From assembly GCF_033446685.1 (NCBI RefSeq), contig NZ_JAWQLY010000001.1, positions 186,001-250,000 on the forward strand: DNA of 64,000 bases, written 5' to 3'. The DNA is from Modicisalibacter sp033446685. GTDB lineage: Bacteria > Pseudomonadota > Gammaproteobacteria > Pseudomonadales > Halomonadaceae. This document shows, piece by piece, positions 1-9,071 of this stretch. Each line of letters begins with the position of its first letter. The stretch's first letter is position 1. A model generated the notes under the pieces. The model was given only the letters and a program-made list of their open reading frames with translations. It was not told where the DNA came from and made no database searches. Made by a program: the position numbers and the translations under genes.

Positions 1-2
1 TG

Positions 3-308
3 CGCAAGCTGCGCGAGCGGGCAAATGGCGATTCCAGCGCGGCGCGGAGCCTGCTCAAGGAGTTCAAGGGCATCGGCGGCGTGGGCGCGGATATCTTCCT
101 GCGGGAAGTGCAGGTCTGCTGGGAGGAGCTAGGTCCCTTTGCCGACAAGATGGCACTCAAGTCCAGCGCCAAACTGGGGCTCGGCGACGACGCCGAGGCG
201 CTCGCCAGGCACGTGAACGGCGATAGGCAGGTTTACTGTCGGCTCGTTGCGGCCCTGGTGCGTAGCCAGTTGGCCAAGGATCATAAGCAGATCCTCAAGG
301 ACGCCTGA
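3..308 (+). CDS. HhH-GPD/endonuclease III-like protein, C-terminal fragment
   Basis: The reading frame is open from the left edge (first full codon at base 3) to TGA at 306-308, so the start lies outside the window. The visible 101 residues carry a helix-hairpin-helix-like segment (FKGIGGVGADIFLREVQ) of the type that grips DNA in endonuclease III/HhH-GPD glycosylases. Small proteins with this ending are usually annotated as endonuclease-like. An internal GTG at 81 could be read as a start but falls inside the HhH motif, so it is not the real start. The catalytic Lys/Asp region is not in view, so enzymatic activity is inferred from the family only. Confidence 0.6.
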   Translation, partial: RKLRERANGDSSAARSLLKEFKGIGGVGADIFLREVQVCWEELGPFADKMALKSSAKLGLGDDAEALARHVNGDRQVYCRLVAALVRSQLAKDHKQILKDA

Positions 309-311
309 CCG

Positions 312-1895
312 TTACTTATCCAGTGCCGCGGCTTGCAGCAAGGCGCGCGTGTAGTCGCTCGTCGGATGCCGCAGCACCTGCTCGCAGTCGCCATATTCGA
401 CTACCTCGCCGTTTTTCATGACCAGCACACGATGGGCCATGGCCCTGACGACCGCCAGGTCATGGCTGATAAACACGTAGCTCAGTCCGCGACGGGCCTG
501 TAGCTCACGAAGCAGCGTGATCAATTGCTTCTGGACGGTGCGATCGAGTGCCGACGTCGGCTCGTCGAGTATCAGCAGTTCCGGTTCGAGGATGATCGCG
601 CGGGCGATGGCGATACGCTGGCGTTGCCCACCCGAGAACTCATGCGGGTAGCGCGATGCCACGTCTTCCGGCAAGCCGACTTCTTGCAAGGTGGTGGCGA
701 CACGTTCCCTGATCGCCTGCTCGGTCAGGTGCGGGTTGTGAAAGCGCAGTCCCTCGCTGATGACCTCGGCCACCGGCATGCGTGGGGAGAGCGAGCCATA
801 GGGATCCTGAAACACGATCTGCATGTTGCGGCGCTGCTTGCGCAGGTCATTGCCGGTGAGGGTGTCCAGACGTGTTTCGCCGAGGGTGATCTGGCCGGTT
901 GCGCGATTGAGGCGCAGCAGCGCCATGCCCAGCGTGGTCTTGCCCGAGCCCGACTCGCCGACGACGCCCAGCGTCTCGCCGCGGGCCAGGCTCAGGTCGA
1001 GCGGCTGTACCGCAACGAAGGGCGCACGGCGACGGGCGAACAAGCGACGCGGCCGTGGGAAAGCGACCGAAAGCTGGCGAGCCGTGAGCAGCGTACTTTG
1101 CGTCTGGCAGGGGGCAGGGCGTCCTTCGGGTTCGGCGGCCAGCAGGATGCGCGTATATTCGCTGCGCGGCCGCTCGAAAACCTCGTGGACCTCTCCGCTT
1201 TCCTGCTCGCGTCCCCGGTAGAGCACGCAGACGCGGTCGGCGTGACGACGCACCAGGTTGAGATCGTGGGTGATGAACAACATGGCCATCCCGTGGCTCT
1301 TCTGAAGGTCGCGCAACAGCTGCAGTATCTCCTGTTGAACGGTGACGTCGAGCGCGGTGGTAGGCTCGTCGGCGATCAGCAGGCGTGGCCGGTTGGCGAT
1401 GGCGATGGCGATCATGACCCGCTGTCGCTGGCCGCCGGATAGTTGGTGTGGCCAGGCATCGAGGAGCTCGTCGGGACGCGGCAGGCGTACCTGCTCGAGG
1501 AGCTCACGGGCCTTTCGCCGCGCCGTGCCCTTGGCGAGATCATGGTGCAGGCGAAGCGCCTCGCTGACCTGCTTGCCGACGGTGTGCAGGGGATTCAGCG
1601 AGGTCATCGGTTCCTGGAAGATGAATCCCACCTGATTACCACGCAGCCGATGCCACTGGGTAGCATCAAGCTCTGACAGGTCGCGTCCCGCCAGCTTGCG
1701 GCTTCCATCGACCCGCGCGTTGCCGGGAAGCAACCCCATCGCTCCCAGGGCAGTGACCGACTTCCCCGAGCCCGACTCGCCGACCACTGCCAGGGTCTCC
1801 CCGGCGCGCACGCTCAACGAGAGCCGCTCGACGACCGATAGTCCACCGAAGGCGATGGAGAAGTTCTCGAGTGACAGCACTGTGTCGCTGCTCAT
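312..1895 (-). CDS. yejF: Peptide ABC transporter, dual ATP-binding protein YejF
   Basis: A 527-residue protein with two fused ABC ATPase domains, the usual architecture and length of YejF (E. coli about 529). Walker A motifs are GESGSGKS (residues 39-46) and GESGSGKT in the second half. Signature motifs are LSGGQRQR and FSGGQRQR, with Walker B LLIADEPTTALD and LLILDEPTSALD. It powers import of peptides (microcin C in E. coli) through YejB-YejE. The open frame extends much further upstream, but the start at 1895 overlaps the yejE stop as ATGA, which fixes the start. It is the last gene of yejA-B-E-F and ends 3 bp from the convergent HhH gene. Confidence 0.95.
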   Translation of the reverse strand: MSSDTVLSLENFSIAFGGLSVVERLSLSVRAGETLAVVGESGSGKSVTALGAMGLLPGNARVDGSRKLAGRDLSELDATQWHRLRGNQVGFIFQEPMTSLNPLHTVGKQVSEALRLHHDLAKGTARRKARELLEQVRLPRPDELLDAWPHQLSGGQRQRVMIAIAIANRPRLLIADEPTTALDVTVQQEILQLLRDLQKSHGMAMLFITHDLNLVRRHADRVCVLYRGREQESGEVHEVFERPRSEYTRILLAAEPEGRPAPCQTQSTLLTARQLSVAFPRPRRLFARRRAPFVAVQPLDLSLARGETLGVVGESGSGKTTLGMALLRLNRATGQITLGETRLDTLTGNDLRKQRRNMQIVFQDPYGSLSPRMPVAEVISEGLRFHNPHLTEQAIRERVATTLQEVGLPEDVASRYPHEFSGGQRQRIAIARAIILEPELLILDEPTSALDRTVQKQLITLLRELQARRGLSYVFISHDLAVVRAMAHRVLVMKNGEVVEYGDCEQVLRHPTSDYTRALLQAAALDK

Positions 1896-3010
1896 CGGCT
1901 GGTCTCCGTGCTGTCGGTGCGGCGCTTTTCGTCGTGTGCGGCGGGGGTCGGTTGAATGGCGCCGGTCGAGGCCTGGATGTGCCGGGGATCGAAGGCATCG
2001 CGCAGGCCCTCGCCGATGAAGACCAGCAACGACAGCATCAGGCTCAGCGTGACGAAGGCAGTGATGCCCAGCCAGGGCGCCTGTAGATTGTTCTTGCCCT
2101 GGGCCACCAGTTCGCCGAGCGACGGCGAGCCGGGCGGCAGGCCGAAGCCGAGAAAATCCAACGCGGTCAGGGTAGTGATCGCCCCGGTGAACAGGAAGGG
2201 GATGAAGGTCAGGGTGGCGACCATCGCGTTGGGCAACACATGGCGCCGCATGATGAGCCGCGAGGGCAGTCCCATGGCGCGCGCCGCGCGCACGTACTCG
2301 AGATTGCGCGCGCGCAGAAATTCCGCGCGTACGATATCCACCAGTCCCAGCCACGAGAACAGCAGCATGATGCCCAGCAGCCACCAGATGTTGGGCTCGA
2401 CGAGGCTGGCGAGAATGATCAGCAAGAACAGCACCGGCAGTCCCGACCAGATCTCGGAAAGACGCTGGCCGACCAGGTCGACCTTGCCGCCGAAGTAACC
2501 CTGGATGCCGCCGAACGTCACACCGAGGATCAGCGAGCCGCCGGTGAGCGCCAGCGCGAACAAGACCGAGAGCCGAAAGCCGTAGATCACTCTGGCCAGT
2601 ACGTCTCGGCCCTGGTCGTCGGTGCCCAGCCAATGACGAAGATCCGGGGGCGAGGGGGCCGGTTGGTTGAGTTGCCGATCGAGCGTGTCGTAGGAAAAGG
2701 GGACCGGCGGCCATAGCATCCAGCCGTGTTCGCGGATTTCGTCCTGGACGAACTCGTCGTGATAGTCGGTGGACGTGGGCAGAAAGCCGCCGAATTCGGT
2801 TTCCGGGTAGTCCACCAGCAAGGGCGCGTACCAGCCGTCCTGATAGTGCACGATCAGCGGCTTGTCGTTGGCGATCAGCTCGGCACCGAGGCTGAGCACG
2901 AACAGCACGGCGAACATCCACAGCGACCAGCGGGCCCGTGGGTTGCCGCGAAATACCGCCAGCCGGCGCCGCATGATCGGTGACAGGCGTACCCGCTTGT
3001 TCTGCGACAT
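1892..3010 (-). CDS. yejE: Peptide ABC transporter permease YejE
   Basis: A 372-residue inner membrane permease starting MSQNKRVRLSPIMRRRL. It has one N-terminal membrane segment, a long periplasmic loop (about residues 60-160, including HWLGTDDQGRDVLARVIYG) and a C-terminal five-helix BPD permease domain with the EAA-type loop EYVRAARAMGLPSRLIMRRH. This is the DppC/OppC class. The start at 3010 was chosen over an in-frame upstream codon at 3058, which would run into the end of yejB; the stop-to-start gap with yejB is 5 bp. It pairs with YejB as the membrane channel and overlaps yejF by 4 bp. Confidence 0.93.
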   Translation of the reverse strand: MSQNKRVRLSPIMRRRLAVFRGNPRARWSLWMFAVLFVLSLGAELIANDKPLIVHYQDGWYAPLLVDYPETEFGGFLPTSTDYHDEFVQDEIREHGWMLWPPVPFSYDTLDRQLNQPAPSPPDLRHWLGTDDQGRDVLARVIYGFRLSVLFALALTGGSLILGVTFGGIQGYFGGKVDLVGQRLSEIWSGLPVLFLLIILASLVEPNIWWLLGIMLLFSWLGLVDIVRAEFLRARNLEYVRAARAMGLPSRLIMRRHVLPNAMVATLTFIPFLFTGAITTLTALDFLGFGLPPGSPSLGELVAQGKNNLQAPWLGITAFVTLSLMLSLLVFIGEGLRDAFDPRHIQASTGAIQPTPAAHDEKRRTDSTETSR

Positions 3011-3015
3011 TGAGG

Positions 3016-4092
3016 TCAAGCTTCCCGAGTATCGAAGTCGATGCGTGGGTCGACCCACACGTAGGTCAGATCAGAGATCAGCTTGAGTACCAGGCCGATC
3101 AGGGTATACAGGTAGAGCGTACCGAAGATCACCGGATAGTCGCGCTGCATCACCGCCTCGAAGCCCAGCAGGCCCAGGCCGTTGAGCGAGAAGATCACTT
3201 CGATGAGCAGCGAGCCGGTAAAGAAGATGCCCACCAGCGCGGCCGGTAGCCCGGCTATGATCAGCAGCATGGCGTTGCGAAACACGTGCCCGTAGAGGAC
3301 GCGGCGATCGCTGGCCCCCTTGGCCCGTGCGGTCAGCACGTACTGCTTGTGGATCTCGTCCAGGAAGCTGTTCTTGGTCAGCATGGTCAGCGTCGCGAAG
3401 CTGCCGATCGCTGCCGCGATCACCGGCAGGGTGATATGCCACAGGTAATCGCCGACCTTGGCCAGGGGCGAAAGTTCGTCGAAGTTGGCCGAGGTCAGTC
3501 CGCGCAGCGGGAAGAGATCGAAATAGCTGCCGCCGGCGAACAGCACGATCAGCAGGATGGCGAACAGGAAGCCGGGAATTGCATAGCCGACGATGACCAG
3601 CCCCGAGGTCCATACGTCGAAGCGGGAGCCGTGGTTGAGCGCCTTGCGGATGCCCATCGGGATCGAGATCAGATAGACCAGCAAGGTGGTCCAGAGCCCC
3701 AGCGAGATCGATACCGGCAGGCGCTCGAGCATCAGATCGACGACCGGGCGACCGCGAAAGAAGCTGTCGCCGAAATCGAAAGTGGCGTAATCGCCGATCA
3801 TTCCCAGGAAACGCTCGTAGGCCGGCTCATCGAAGCCGAACTGCTCTTCGAGCTGGGTGATGAAACGCGGGTCGACGCCACGCGAGCCGCGCGAGGCCTG
3901 AGTATCGCCGGACGGGTCGCCGCCGCCGCCGTCGAGCCGCGTGCTGGCATTGCTGTCGAGCCCCTGGTAGCGAGCGATGATCTGGTCGATGGGGCCGCCC
4001 GGGGCGGCCTGGACGATGACGAAATTGAGCAGCATGATCCCCAGCAGCGTGGGGATCATCAACAGAATGCGTCGCAGGATGTAAGCAGCCAC
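3016..4092 (-). CDS. yejB: Peptide ABC transporter permease YejB
   Basis: A 358-residue DppB/OppB-class permease (E. coli YejB about 364). The N-terminus MAAYILRRILLMIPTLLGIM is the typical first transmembrane helix, followed by the family segment PGGPIDQII. The EAA loop reads QYVLTARAKGASDRRVLYGH. A Gly/Asp/Ser-rich stretch at about residues 50-75 (GGGGDPSGDTQ) is a low-complexity periplasmic insertion also seen in other YejB proteins. It lies 9 bp downstream of yejA and 5 bp upstream of yejE, so co-transcription and coupled assembly are very likely. Confidence 0.94.
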   Translation of the reverse strand: MAAYILRRILLMIPTLLGIMLLNFVIVQAAPGGPIDQIIARYQGLDSNASTRLDGGGGDPSGDTQASRGSRGVDPRFITQLEEQFGFDEPAYERFLGMIGDYATFDFGDSFFRGRPVVDLMLERLPVSISLGLWTTLLVYLISIPMGIRKALNHGSRFDVWTSGLVIVGYAIPGFLFAILLIVLFAGGSYFDLFPLRGLTSANFDELSPLAKVGDYLWHITLPVIAAAIGSFATLTMLTKNSFLDEIHKQYVLTARAKGASDRRVLYGHVFRNAMLLIIAGLPAALVGIFFTGSLLIEVIFSLNGLGLLGFEAVMQRDYPVIFGTLYLYTLIGLVLKLISDLTYVWVDPRIDFDTREA

Positions 4093-4101
4093 GGGTGTCT
4101 A

Positions 4102-5937
4102 TCAGCCCCCGCCGTGCTGACGCTGGTTGATCGTCTTGGCGCGCTGCGGATCGACCCACCAGGCATCGAGATCGAGATTGTACCGGGGGAAGGGCTGGGC
4201 ATAGCCGAACTTGTCCCATACCGCGATACGCGTGCCATCGAGATGAAACTGGGGAATGACGTAGAAGCCCCAGCGCAGCACCCGGTCGAGCGCCTTGGCC
4301 GCGGTGTCCAGCGCCTGGCGGGAGTCGGCGCGGATCAGTGATTCGACCAGCGCATCGATTACCGGGTTCTTCAAGCCGATCAGGTTGCGGCTCTGGGGCT
4401 GGTCGGCATACGCCGAAGTCCAGTATTCGCGCTGCTCGTTGCCCGGGTTGGCCGATTGGGGAAAGCTACCCACGATCATGTCGAAATCGAAATTGCGCAG
4501 CCGGTTGAGGTACTGATTGACGTCGACGGTACGAATCCGCCCCTGGATGCCGATCCGCTTGAGGTTCTGGAGCAGGGGCTGGACGATGCGCTCGAACTGC
4601 GTGTCGTAGAGCAGGACCTCGAGCGTGAAGGGTTGCTCGGTCTCACGGTCGACCAGCTGGCCCTTCTGCACTTCATAGCCGGCATCGCGCAGCAGGCCCA
4701 GTGCCTTGCGCAGCCGTGGGCGCAGGTCTTCCGGCTGCTCTATCGGCAGCGGCTCGTCGAAGAGTTGCTCGGGAAGCTGTTCGCGGTAGGGCTCGAGCAG
4801 CTCGAGCTCGGCGTCGCCGGGCAGGCCACTGGCGGCCATGTCCGAGCTTTCGAAATAGCTGTGGGTGCGTTCATAGGCCCCATAGAAGAGTTGCTCGTTG
4901 AGCCATGGGAAGTAGAAGGCCAGATTGATGGCCTCGCGAACCCGCACGTCCTTGAACTTGTCGCGCCGCAGGTTCATGACGTAAGCCTGCATGCCGGCAG
5001 GCTGGCCATCGGCGACCAGCATCTTCTCGACGAAGCCGTTGGCGAATGCCGGGAAGTCGTAGGCGGTGGCCCAGTTGCGCGCGCTGGATTCGATACGCAT
5101 GTCGACATTGCCGGCCTTGAAGGCTTCGAGAGCCACGGACTGGTCGCGATAGTAGTCGAAGACCAGGCGATCGATATTGTAGCGACCGCGATTGACCGGC
5201 AAGTCCTTGCCCCAGTAGTCGTCGACGCGCTGATAGACGATACGCTGGCCGGGTACCACCTCGGCGATGCGGTAAGGCCCGGAACCCAGCAGCTTGTCGA
5301 GCGTCGGCGTGGTGAAATCGCGACTTGCCCAATAATGCTCGGGCAACACGGGCAACTGCCCGAGGATCAGCGGCAACTCGCGGGAGTTTTCGGCGGCGAA
5401 CTCGAAACGCACGGTGTCTTTGTCGAGGGCCTGAACCGAGCTGACATCGGCGTAATAACCGGCATAGAAGGGCTCGCCCTCGTCGCGCAGCAGGCGAAAG
5501 CTGAACACCACGTCATCGGCCGTGACCGGCGTGCCATCGTGGAAGCGCGCGGCCGGATTGATGTCGAATTCCATCCAGCGGCGCTCAGGATCGAGACGGA
5601 TGCCCGACGCAAGCAACCCGTACATCGAAAAGGGCTCATCGGGATTGCTGACCATCAGCGTATCGTAGATGCCGTTAAGGCCACTGGCCGGTGTGCCCTT
5701 GATGATGAATGGATTGGTCGAGTCGAAGCTGCCCATTGCGGCGCGGGCCAGCTCGCCGCCCTTCGGGGCATCGGGATTGACGTAGGGAAAGTGCTCGAAA
5801 TCGGCCGGCAGCGCGGGGGTGTCGTAGAGCGCCAGGCCATGGACCGTCGGAACCTGGGCGGCGTCGGCGGCCAAGACCGTCCCGGGGAACGCCAACACGG
5901 CGGCCGCCAGCAGCGCGGCCAGGCGATTACGTAACAT
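4102..5937 (-). CDS. yejA: Periplasmic peptide-binding protein YejA
   Basis: A 611-residue extracellular solute-binding protein family 5 member. A clear Sec signal peptide is present (MLRNRLAALLAAAVLAFPG with an AxA-type cleavage near residues 22-24, LAADA). The mature part has the family features FHDGTPVTADDVVFSF and GSGPYRIAEV. It captures peptides and delivers them to YejBE. The ATG at 5937 is preceded by an AAGGA box nine bases upstream and by a 16-bp perfect palindrome at 5957-5972, a possible control point. It leads the yejABEF operon. Confidence 0.93.
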   Translation of the reverse strand: MLRNRLAALLAAAVLAFPGTVLAADAAQVPTVHGLALYDTPALPADFEHFPYVNPDAPKGGELARAAMGSFDSTNPFIIKGTPASGLNGIYDTLMVSNPDEPFSMYGLLASGIRLDPERRWMEFDINPAARFHDGTPVTADDVVFSFRLLRDEGEPFYAGYYADVSSVQALDKDTVRFEFAAENSRELPLILGQLPVLPEHYWASRDFTTPTLDKLLGSGPYRIAEVVPGQRIVYQRVDDYWGKDLPVNRGRYNIDRLVFDYYRDQSVALEAFKAGNVDMRIESSARNWATAYDFPAFANGFVEKMLVADGQPAGMQAYVMNLRRDKFKDVRVREAINLAFYFPWLNEQLFYGAYERTHSYFESSDMAASGLPGDAELELLEPYREQLPEQLFDEPLPIEQPEDLRPRLRKALGLLRDAGYEVQKGQLVDRETEQPFTLEVLLYDTQFERIVQPLLQNLKRIGIQGRIRTVDVNQYLNRLRNFDFDMIVGSFPQSANPGNEQREYWTSAYADQPQSRNLIGLKNPVIDALVESLIRADSRQALDTAAKALDRVLRWGFYVIPQFHLDGTRIAVWDKFGYAQPFPRYNLDLDAWWVDPQRAKTINQRQHGGG

Positions 5938-5956
5938 CGACGAGATCCTTCTGATC

Positions 5957-5972
5957 GCGCGACATGTCGCGC
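5957..5972. promoter_or_regulatory. Perfect 16-bp palindrome in the yejA leader
   Basis: GCGCGACATGTCGCGC is a perfect inverted repeat with no spacer, located 20 bp upstream of the yejA start and just before its ribosome binding site. It could be a dimeric repressor operator or a strong RNA hairpin affecting yejA expression. No T-run follows, so it is not a classical terminator for mltD. The regulator is unknown. Confidence 0.4.
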
Positions 5973-6069
5973 CTTGCTGAAGATGAGCCGGCCTGAGCCT
6001 GATCGGCTCGCGCCACCGGCTAGCGGACGTACGCCGTATCTATCGTGCGACGTCACCGCAAGCCGAACG

Positions 6070-7359
6070 CTAGTTTGCCAGATACAGTGTCAGGCGCTGA
6101 CCGGGTTGTAAATACTGGCTGCTGTCGAGGGCGTTCCAGCGCGCAATATCCGAAGCGGCGACGTCATGACGCTGGGCGATACCGCTGAGACTGTCGCCGG
6201 GCTGGACCTGTACCACCAGGGTGTCTGCGCGGGTGTCGAGCGTCTCGCGACCCAGCGGAACCCGCAGGGTCTGGCCGATACGGATGGTGTCGCCACTCAG
6301 ACTGTTCTCCTGGCGCAGTACACTGACCGGGACCGAATGGCGGGCGGCGATCGCCGACAGGGTATCGCCGCGTTTCACCCGATAGCGCTGCCAGCTGGCC
6401 ATGGCCTGGGGCGGCTGATTGGCGAGCGCGCTCACCAACGTTTCGCGCGCCTTGGTCGGGACCAACAAGGTCGGAGCGCGGCGTGGCAGCGTAACGTTCT
6501 GGAGCAGCCCGGGATTGAGCGCTTCCAGCTTGGCTTCGCTCACGCCGGCCAGCTTGGCGGCCTGTTCGAGATCGATCTGACCCGGCACCTCGACGCGCGC
6601 GAAGGCCGGCTTGTCGGCGATGGCGGGCAGGTTGATGCCGTAGTAGTCGGGGCGGGCGATGATCAGGGAGAGCGCCAGCAGCTTGGGCACGTAGTTCATC
6701 GTCTGGCGCGGCAGTCGAAGGTCCCAGTAGCTTCCCGACTTGCCCTGGGCGAGGGCATTGCGTATTGCATGGTTGACGGTGCCGGCGCCGGCATTGTAGG
6801 CCGCCAGCGCCAACTCGAAATCGCCGTCATACCACTGATCGGCCTGTTGCTGGAGGTAATCGAGCGCCGCCCGCGTCGAACTGATCACGTCGAGCCGGCC
6901 GTCGTACCACCAGTCGCGCCGCAATCCCAGGGCGTCGCCGGTGCCGGGCATCAATTGCCACAGCCCGGTGGCGCCCCCAGCGTGCTGGGCAGTAGGGTCG
7001 TAGGCGCTTTCGATGAAGGGCAGCAGGGCAATCTCGCCGGGCATGTCGCGGCGTTCGAGCTCCTCCATGACCCAGTAAAGCCACGGGCTGGCCTGCTGGG
7101 CGATCGCGGCCACACTGTGGGGGTGCTTGCGATAGTACTTAAGCCAGCGCTGAACGCGCGGTTCGTCTGCATCGACCTGCCACTGGAAACCGCCGCGCAG
7201 ACGCTGCCAGGCGTCCTTGCTCACGGCGGGTTCCAGTGCCAGTTCGTTCCAGAAGATCGGGGTCGTTTGTGGTTGTGCCTGCACGGCACCAACGGTCAGG
7301 GCTAACATCAAGCCACCCGCCAGGCTTTGAGTCCGGCGGCGGGGCGATCGGTGAGTCAT
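6070..7359 (-). CDS. mltD: Membrane-bound lytic murein transglycosylase D
   Basis: A 429-residue periplasmic peptidoglycan-cleaving enzyme. It has a signal sequence (ending AVQAQ near residue 29), an SLT goose-type lysozyme domain at about residues 100-230 with the catalytic Glu in LLPFIESAYDP, and the family segments GATGLWQLMPGTG and LALAAYNAGAGTVN. Two LysM repeats follow at about residues 328-371 and 383-427 (RYRVKRGDTLSAIA and VVQVQPGDSLSGIA), which bind glycan chains. No lipobox cysteine is evident at the cleavage site, unlike classical lipoprotein MltD. It is downstream of gloB on the same strand, the order seen in E. coli. Confidence 0.9.
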   Translation of the reverse strand: MTHRSPRRRTQSLAGGLMLALTVGAVQAQPQTTPIFWNELALEPAVSKDAWQRLRGGFQWQVDADEPRVQRWLKYYRKHPHSVAAIAQQASPWLYWVMEELERRDMPGEIALLPFIESAYDPTAQHAGGATGLWQLMPGTGDALGLRRDWWYDGRLDVISSTRAALDYLQQQADQWYDGDFELALAAYNAGAGTVNHAIRNALAQGKSGSYWDLRLPRQTMNYVPKLLALSLIIARPDYYGINLPAIADKPAFARVEVPGQIDLEQAAKLAGVSEAKLEALNPGLLQNVTLPRRAPTLLVPTKARETLVSALANQPPQAMASWQRYRVKRGDTLSAIAARHSVPVSVLRQENSLSGDTIRIGQTLRVPLGRETLDTRADTLVVQVQPGDSLSGIAQRHDVAASDIARWNALDSSQYLQPGQRLTLYLAN

Positions 7360-7402
7360 TTCGGGATTTCCTCGTGGGCGCGAAGGGGGGCGTCCATGGG
7401 GT

Positions 7403-8170
7403 TCAAAAGCGGTCCTTCCAGGAGCGCAATGTAGCGAATGTGTTCAATGGCGTATCTGCCGCTCCCTGTGTCGCGGCTCGCGCACGCACGGCCTCGACGG
7501 AGACCCGCAGGAAGGGATTGATCTGGCGTTCGCGAGCGATATTGCTGGGCAGGGTCGGTCGCGAGAGATCGCGAGCCTGCTGGCATTCGCTCAGATAGCG
7601 GTCGCGGGCCGGGTTGTCGGGCTCTACGGCTTGGGCGAAGTGCAGATTAGCCAGCGTATATTCGTGTGCGGCGAAGACCAGCGTGTCATCCGGTAGGGCG
7701 CTCAAACGGGTCAGCGCGTCGTGCATCTGCTCGGGCGCGCCTTCGAAGAGACGGCCACAGCCACCGGAGAACAGCGTATCGCCACAGAACAGCAGCGGAG
7801 GGGTTCCGGCAGCAAAGAAGGCGATGTGATCGAGGGTATGGCCGGGAACCGCCATGACCTCGAAGCGACGCCCCATGACGCGACATTCATCGCCGTCGCC
7901 AAGGCGCTCGTCGAGCGCCTGGATATCCGGATTGGCGGGGCCGATGACGTGGGGGGCGTAGCGTTTGGCGAGTTCCGCGAGGCCGCCGGTATGGTCGTGA
8001 TGATGGTGAGTGATCAGGATGGTCGTCAGGTTGAGTCCCTCACGCTCGAGCAGCTCGATCACCGGTGCGGCGTCGCCGGGATCGACGACCGTAACATCGC
8101 TGCTGGTATCCTGGCGCAACAGCCAGATATAGTTGTCGCTGAAAGCCGGAATCGGTGTCACGCTCAACAT
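7403..8170 (-). CDS. gloB: Hydroxyacylglutathione hydrolase (glyoxalase II)
   Basis: A 255-residue metallo-beta-lactamase fold enzyme that hydrolyses S-D-lactoylglutathione to D-lactate and glutathione, the second step of methylglyoxal detoxification. The binuclear metal motif THHHHDHTGG spans residues 54-63; further ligands are in AVPGHTLDH and in LFCGDTLF. The C-terminal HEYTLANL and NPFLRV segments are typical of GloB. Length matches the family (about 251-258). The gene is divergent from the yafS-like methyltransferase gene with a 91-bp shared promoter region. Confidence 0.95.
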   Translation of the reverse strand: MLSVTPIPAFSDNYIWLLRQDTSSDVTVVDPGDAAPVIELLEREGLNLTTILITHHHHDHTGGLAELAKRYAPHVIGPANPDIQALDERLGDGDECRVMGRRFEVMAVPGHTLDHIAFFAAGTPPLLFCGDTLFSGGCGRLFEGAPEQMHDALTRLSALPDDTLVFAAHEYTLANLHFAQAVEPDNPARDRYLSECQQARDLSRPTLPSNIARERQINPFLRVSVEAVRARAATQGAADTPLNTFATLRSWKDRF

Positions 8171-8261
8171 GAAGAGTTTATCCTCGGCGCGGTTGTTGGC
8201 AGCCAGAAGTGTGTGATTAACCGTTACCCGCGCGTGCGCGGCGCAACTCCGGCTGCGTAAA

Positions 8262-9071
8262 ATGGCCCAACCTTGGGGGGATCGAGCCGCTGTGTCAAAT
8301 TCGCAGTCAACGGTCGAATTGGCTCGACTGGTACGCGAGGGACGTCGCTACTGGTCGACGCAAGCCGGCCTGGCACACTGGCAGGCCGAGCGGGCATGCC
8401 TGGGGCCGATATGCGAAAATCTCTTTGGTGCCCATAGCTTACAGCTGGGAATGGCGCCGCGGCTCAGTGACATGTGTCCCATTCGCCACTCTCTGACCTG
8501 GTCACCAACCCGCGAACTCGCCAGCGATGCGGCGACAGTGATCAGTGCTCCCGACAGCCTGCCGCTAGACGACGAAAGCATGACCCTCGTGGTCATACAT
8601 CATCTGCTAGAAGTCATACCCGAGCCGCATCGGCTTCTTCAGGAGGCGACGCGGCTGGTCGCCGACGACGGCCGACTGGTCCTGTTCGGCTGGTCGCCCT
8701 GGAGCTTCGAGGGGTGTCGCCGGCCCTGGGCCGGGCACCGCAAGGTCCTGCCCTGGCGTGGCCAGTGGCGAACGCCGGGGCGGCTCAAGGACTGGCTGAC
8801 GTTTGTCGACTTCGAGATCGAGCGGGTAGACTACTGCGGGTTTCGCCTGCCCGGCGGATACCCGCGCAACGCCGGCCTGGAGACTTTCGGACGGCGCCAC
8901 AACCTGCCTCTAGGCGATACCTACATGATTCGTGCGCGACGCCGCAGCCAGTGGGCGCAGGTCGTTCGGCCGCGGTTAAGAACACCTGTGGTGGGACGCT
9001 CGCTGTTGGGACACGCCCCGCGGGTGGCAAGCAATGACCATGAACGCGAAAGGATGACCGAGGTTGACTGA
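8262..9071 (+). CDS. yafS: YafS-like SAM-dependent methyltransferase
   Basis: A class I methyltransferase-like protein of up to 269 residues (Methyltransf_11 type). SLPLDDESMTLVVIHHLLE and GRLVLFGWSPWS correspond to motifs II and III; the N-terminal glycine-rich SAM loop is poorly conserved. Its placement between gloB and rnhA matches E. coli yafS, which supports the assignment; the substrate is unknown. The start is uncertain: ATG at 8262, or a GTG at 8292 preceded by a G-rich box, giving 259 residues. The end overlaps the rnhA start by 8 bp. Confidence 0.75.
   Translation: MAQPWGDRAAVSNSQSTVELARLVREGRRYWSTQAGLAHWQAERACLGPICENLFGAHSLQLGMAPRLSDMCPIRHSLTWSPTRELASDAATVISAPDSLPLDDESMTLVVIHHLLEVIPEPHRLLQEATRLVADDGRLVLFGWSPWSFEGCRRPWAGHRKVLPWRGQWRTPGRLKDWLTFVDFEIERVDYCGFRLPGGYPRNAGLETFGRRHNLPLGDTYMIRARRRSQWAQVVRPRLRTPVVGRSLLGHAPRVASNDHERERMTEVD

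Noticed and set aside
4456..5934. 492-codon plus-strand frame opposite yejA
   Set aside because: Shadow of the yejA coding sequence; the protein is a repetitive mix of Gly, Leu, Val, Arg and Asp/Gln with no domain.
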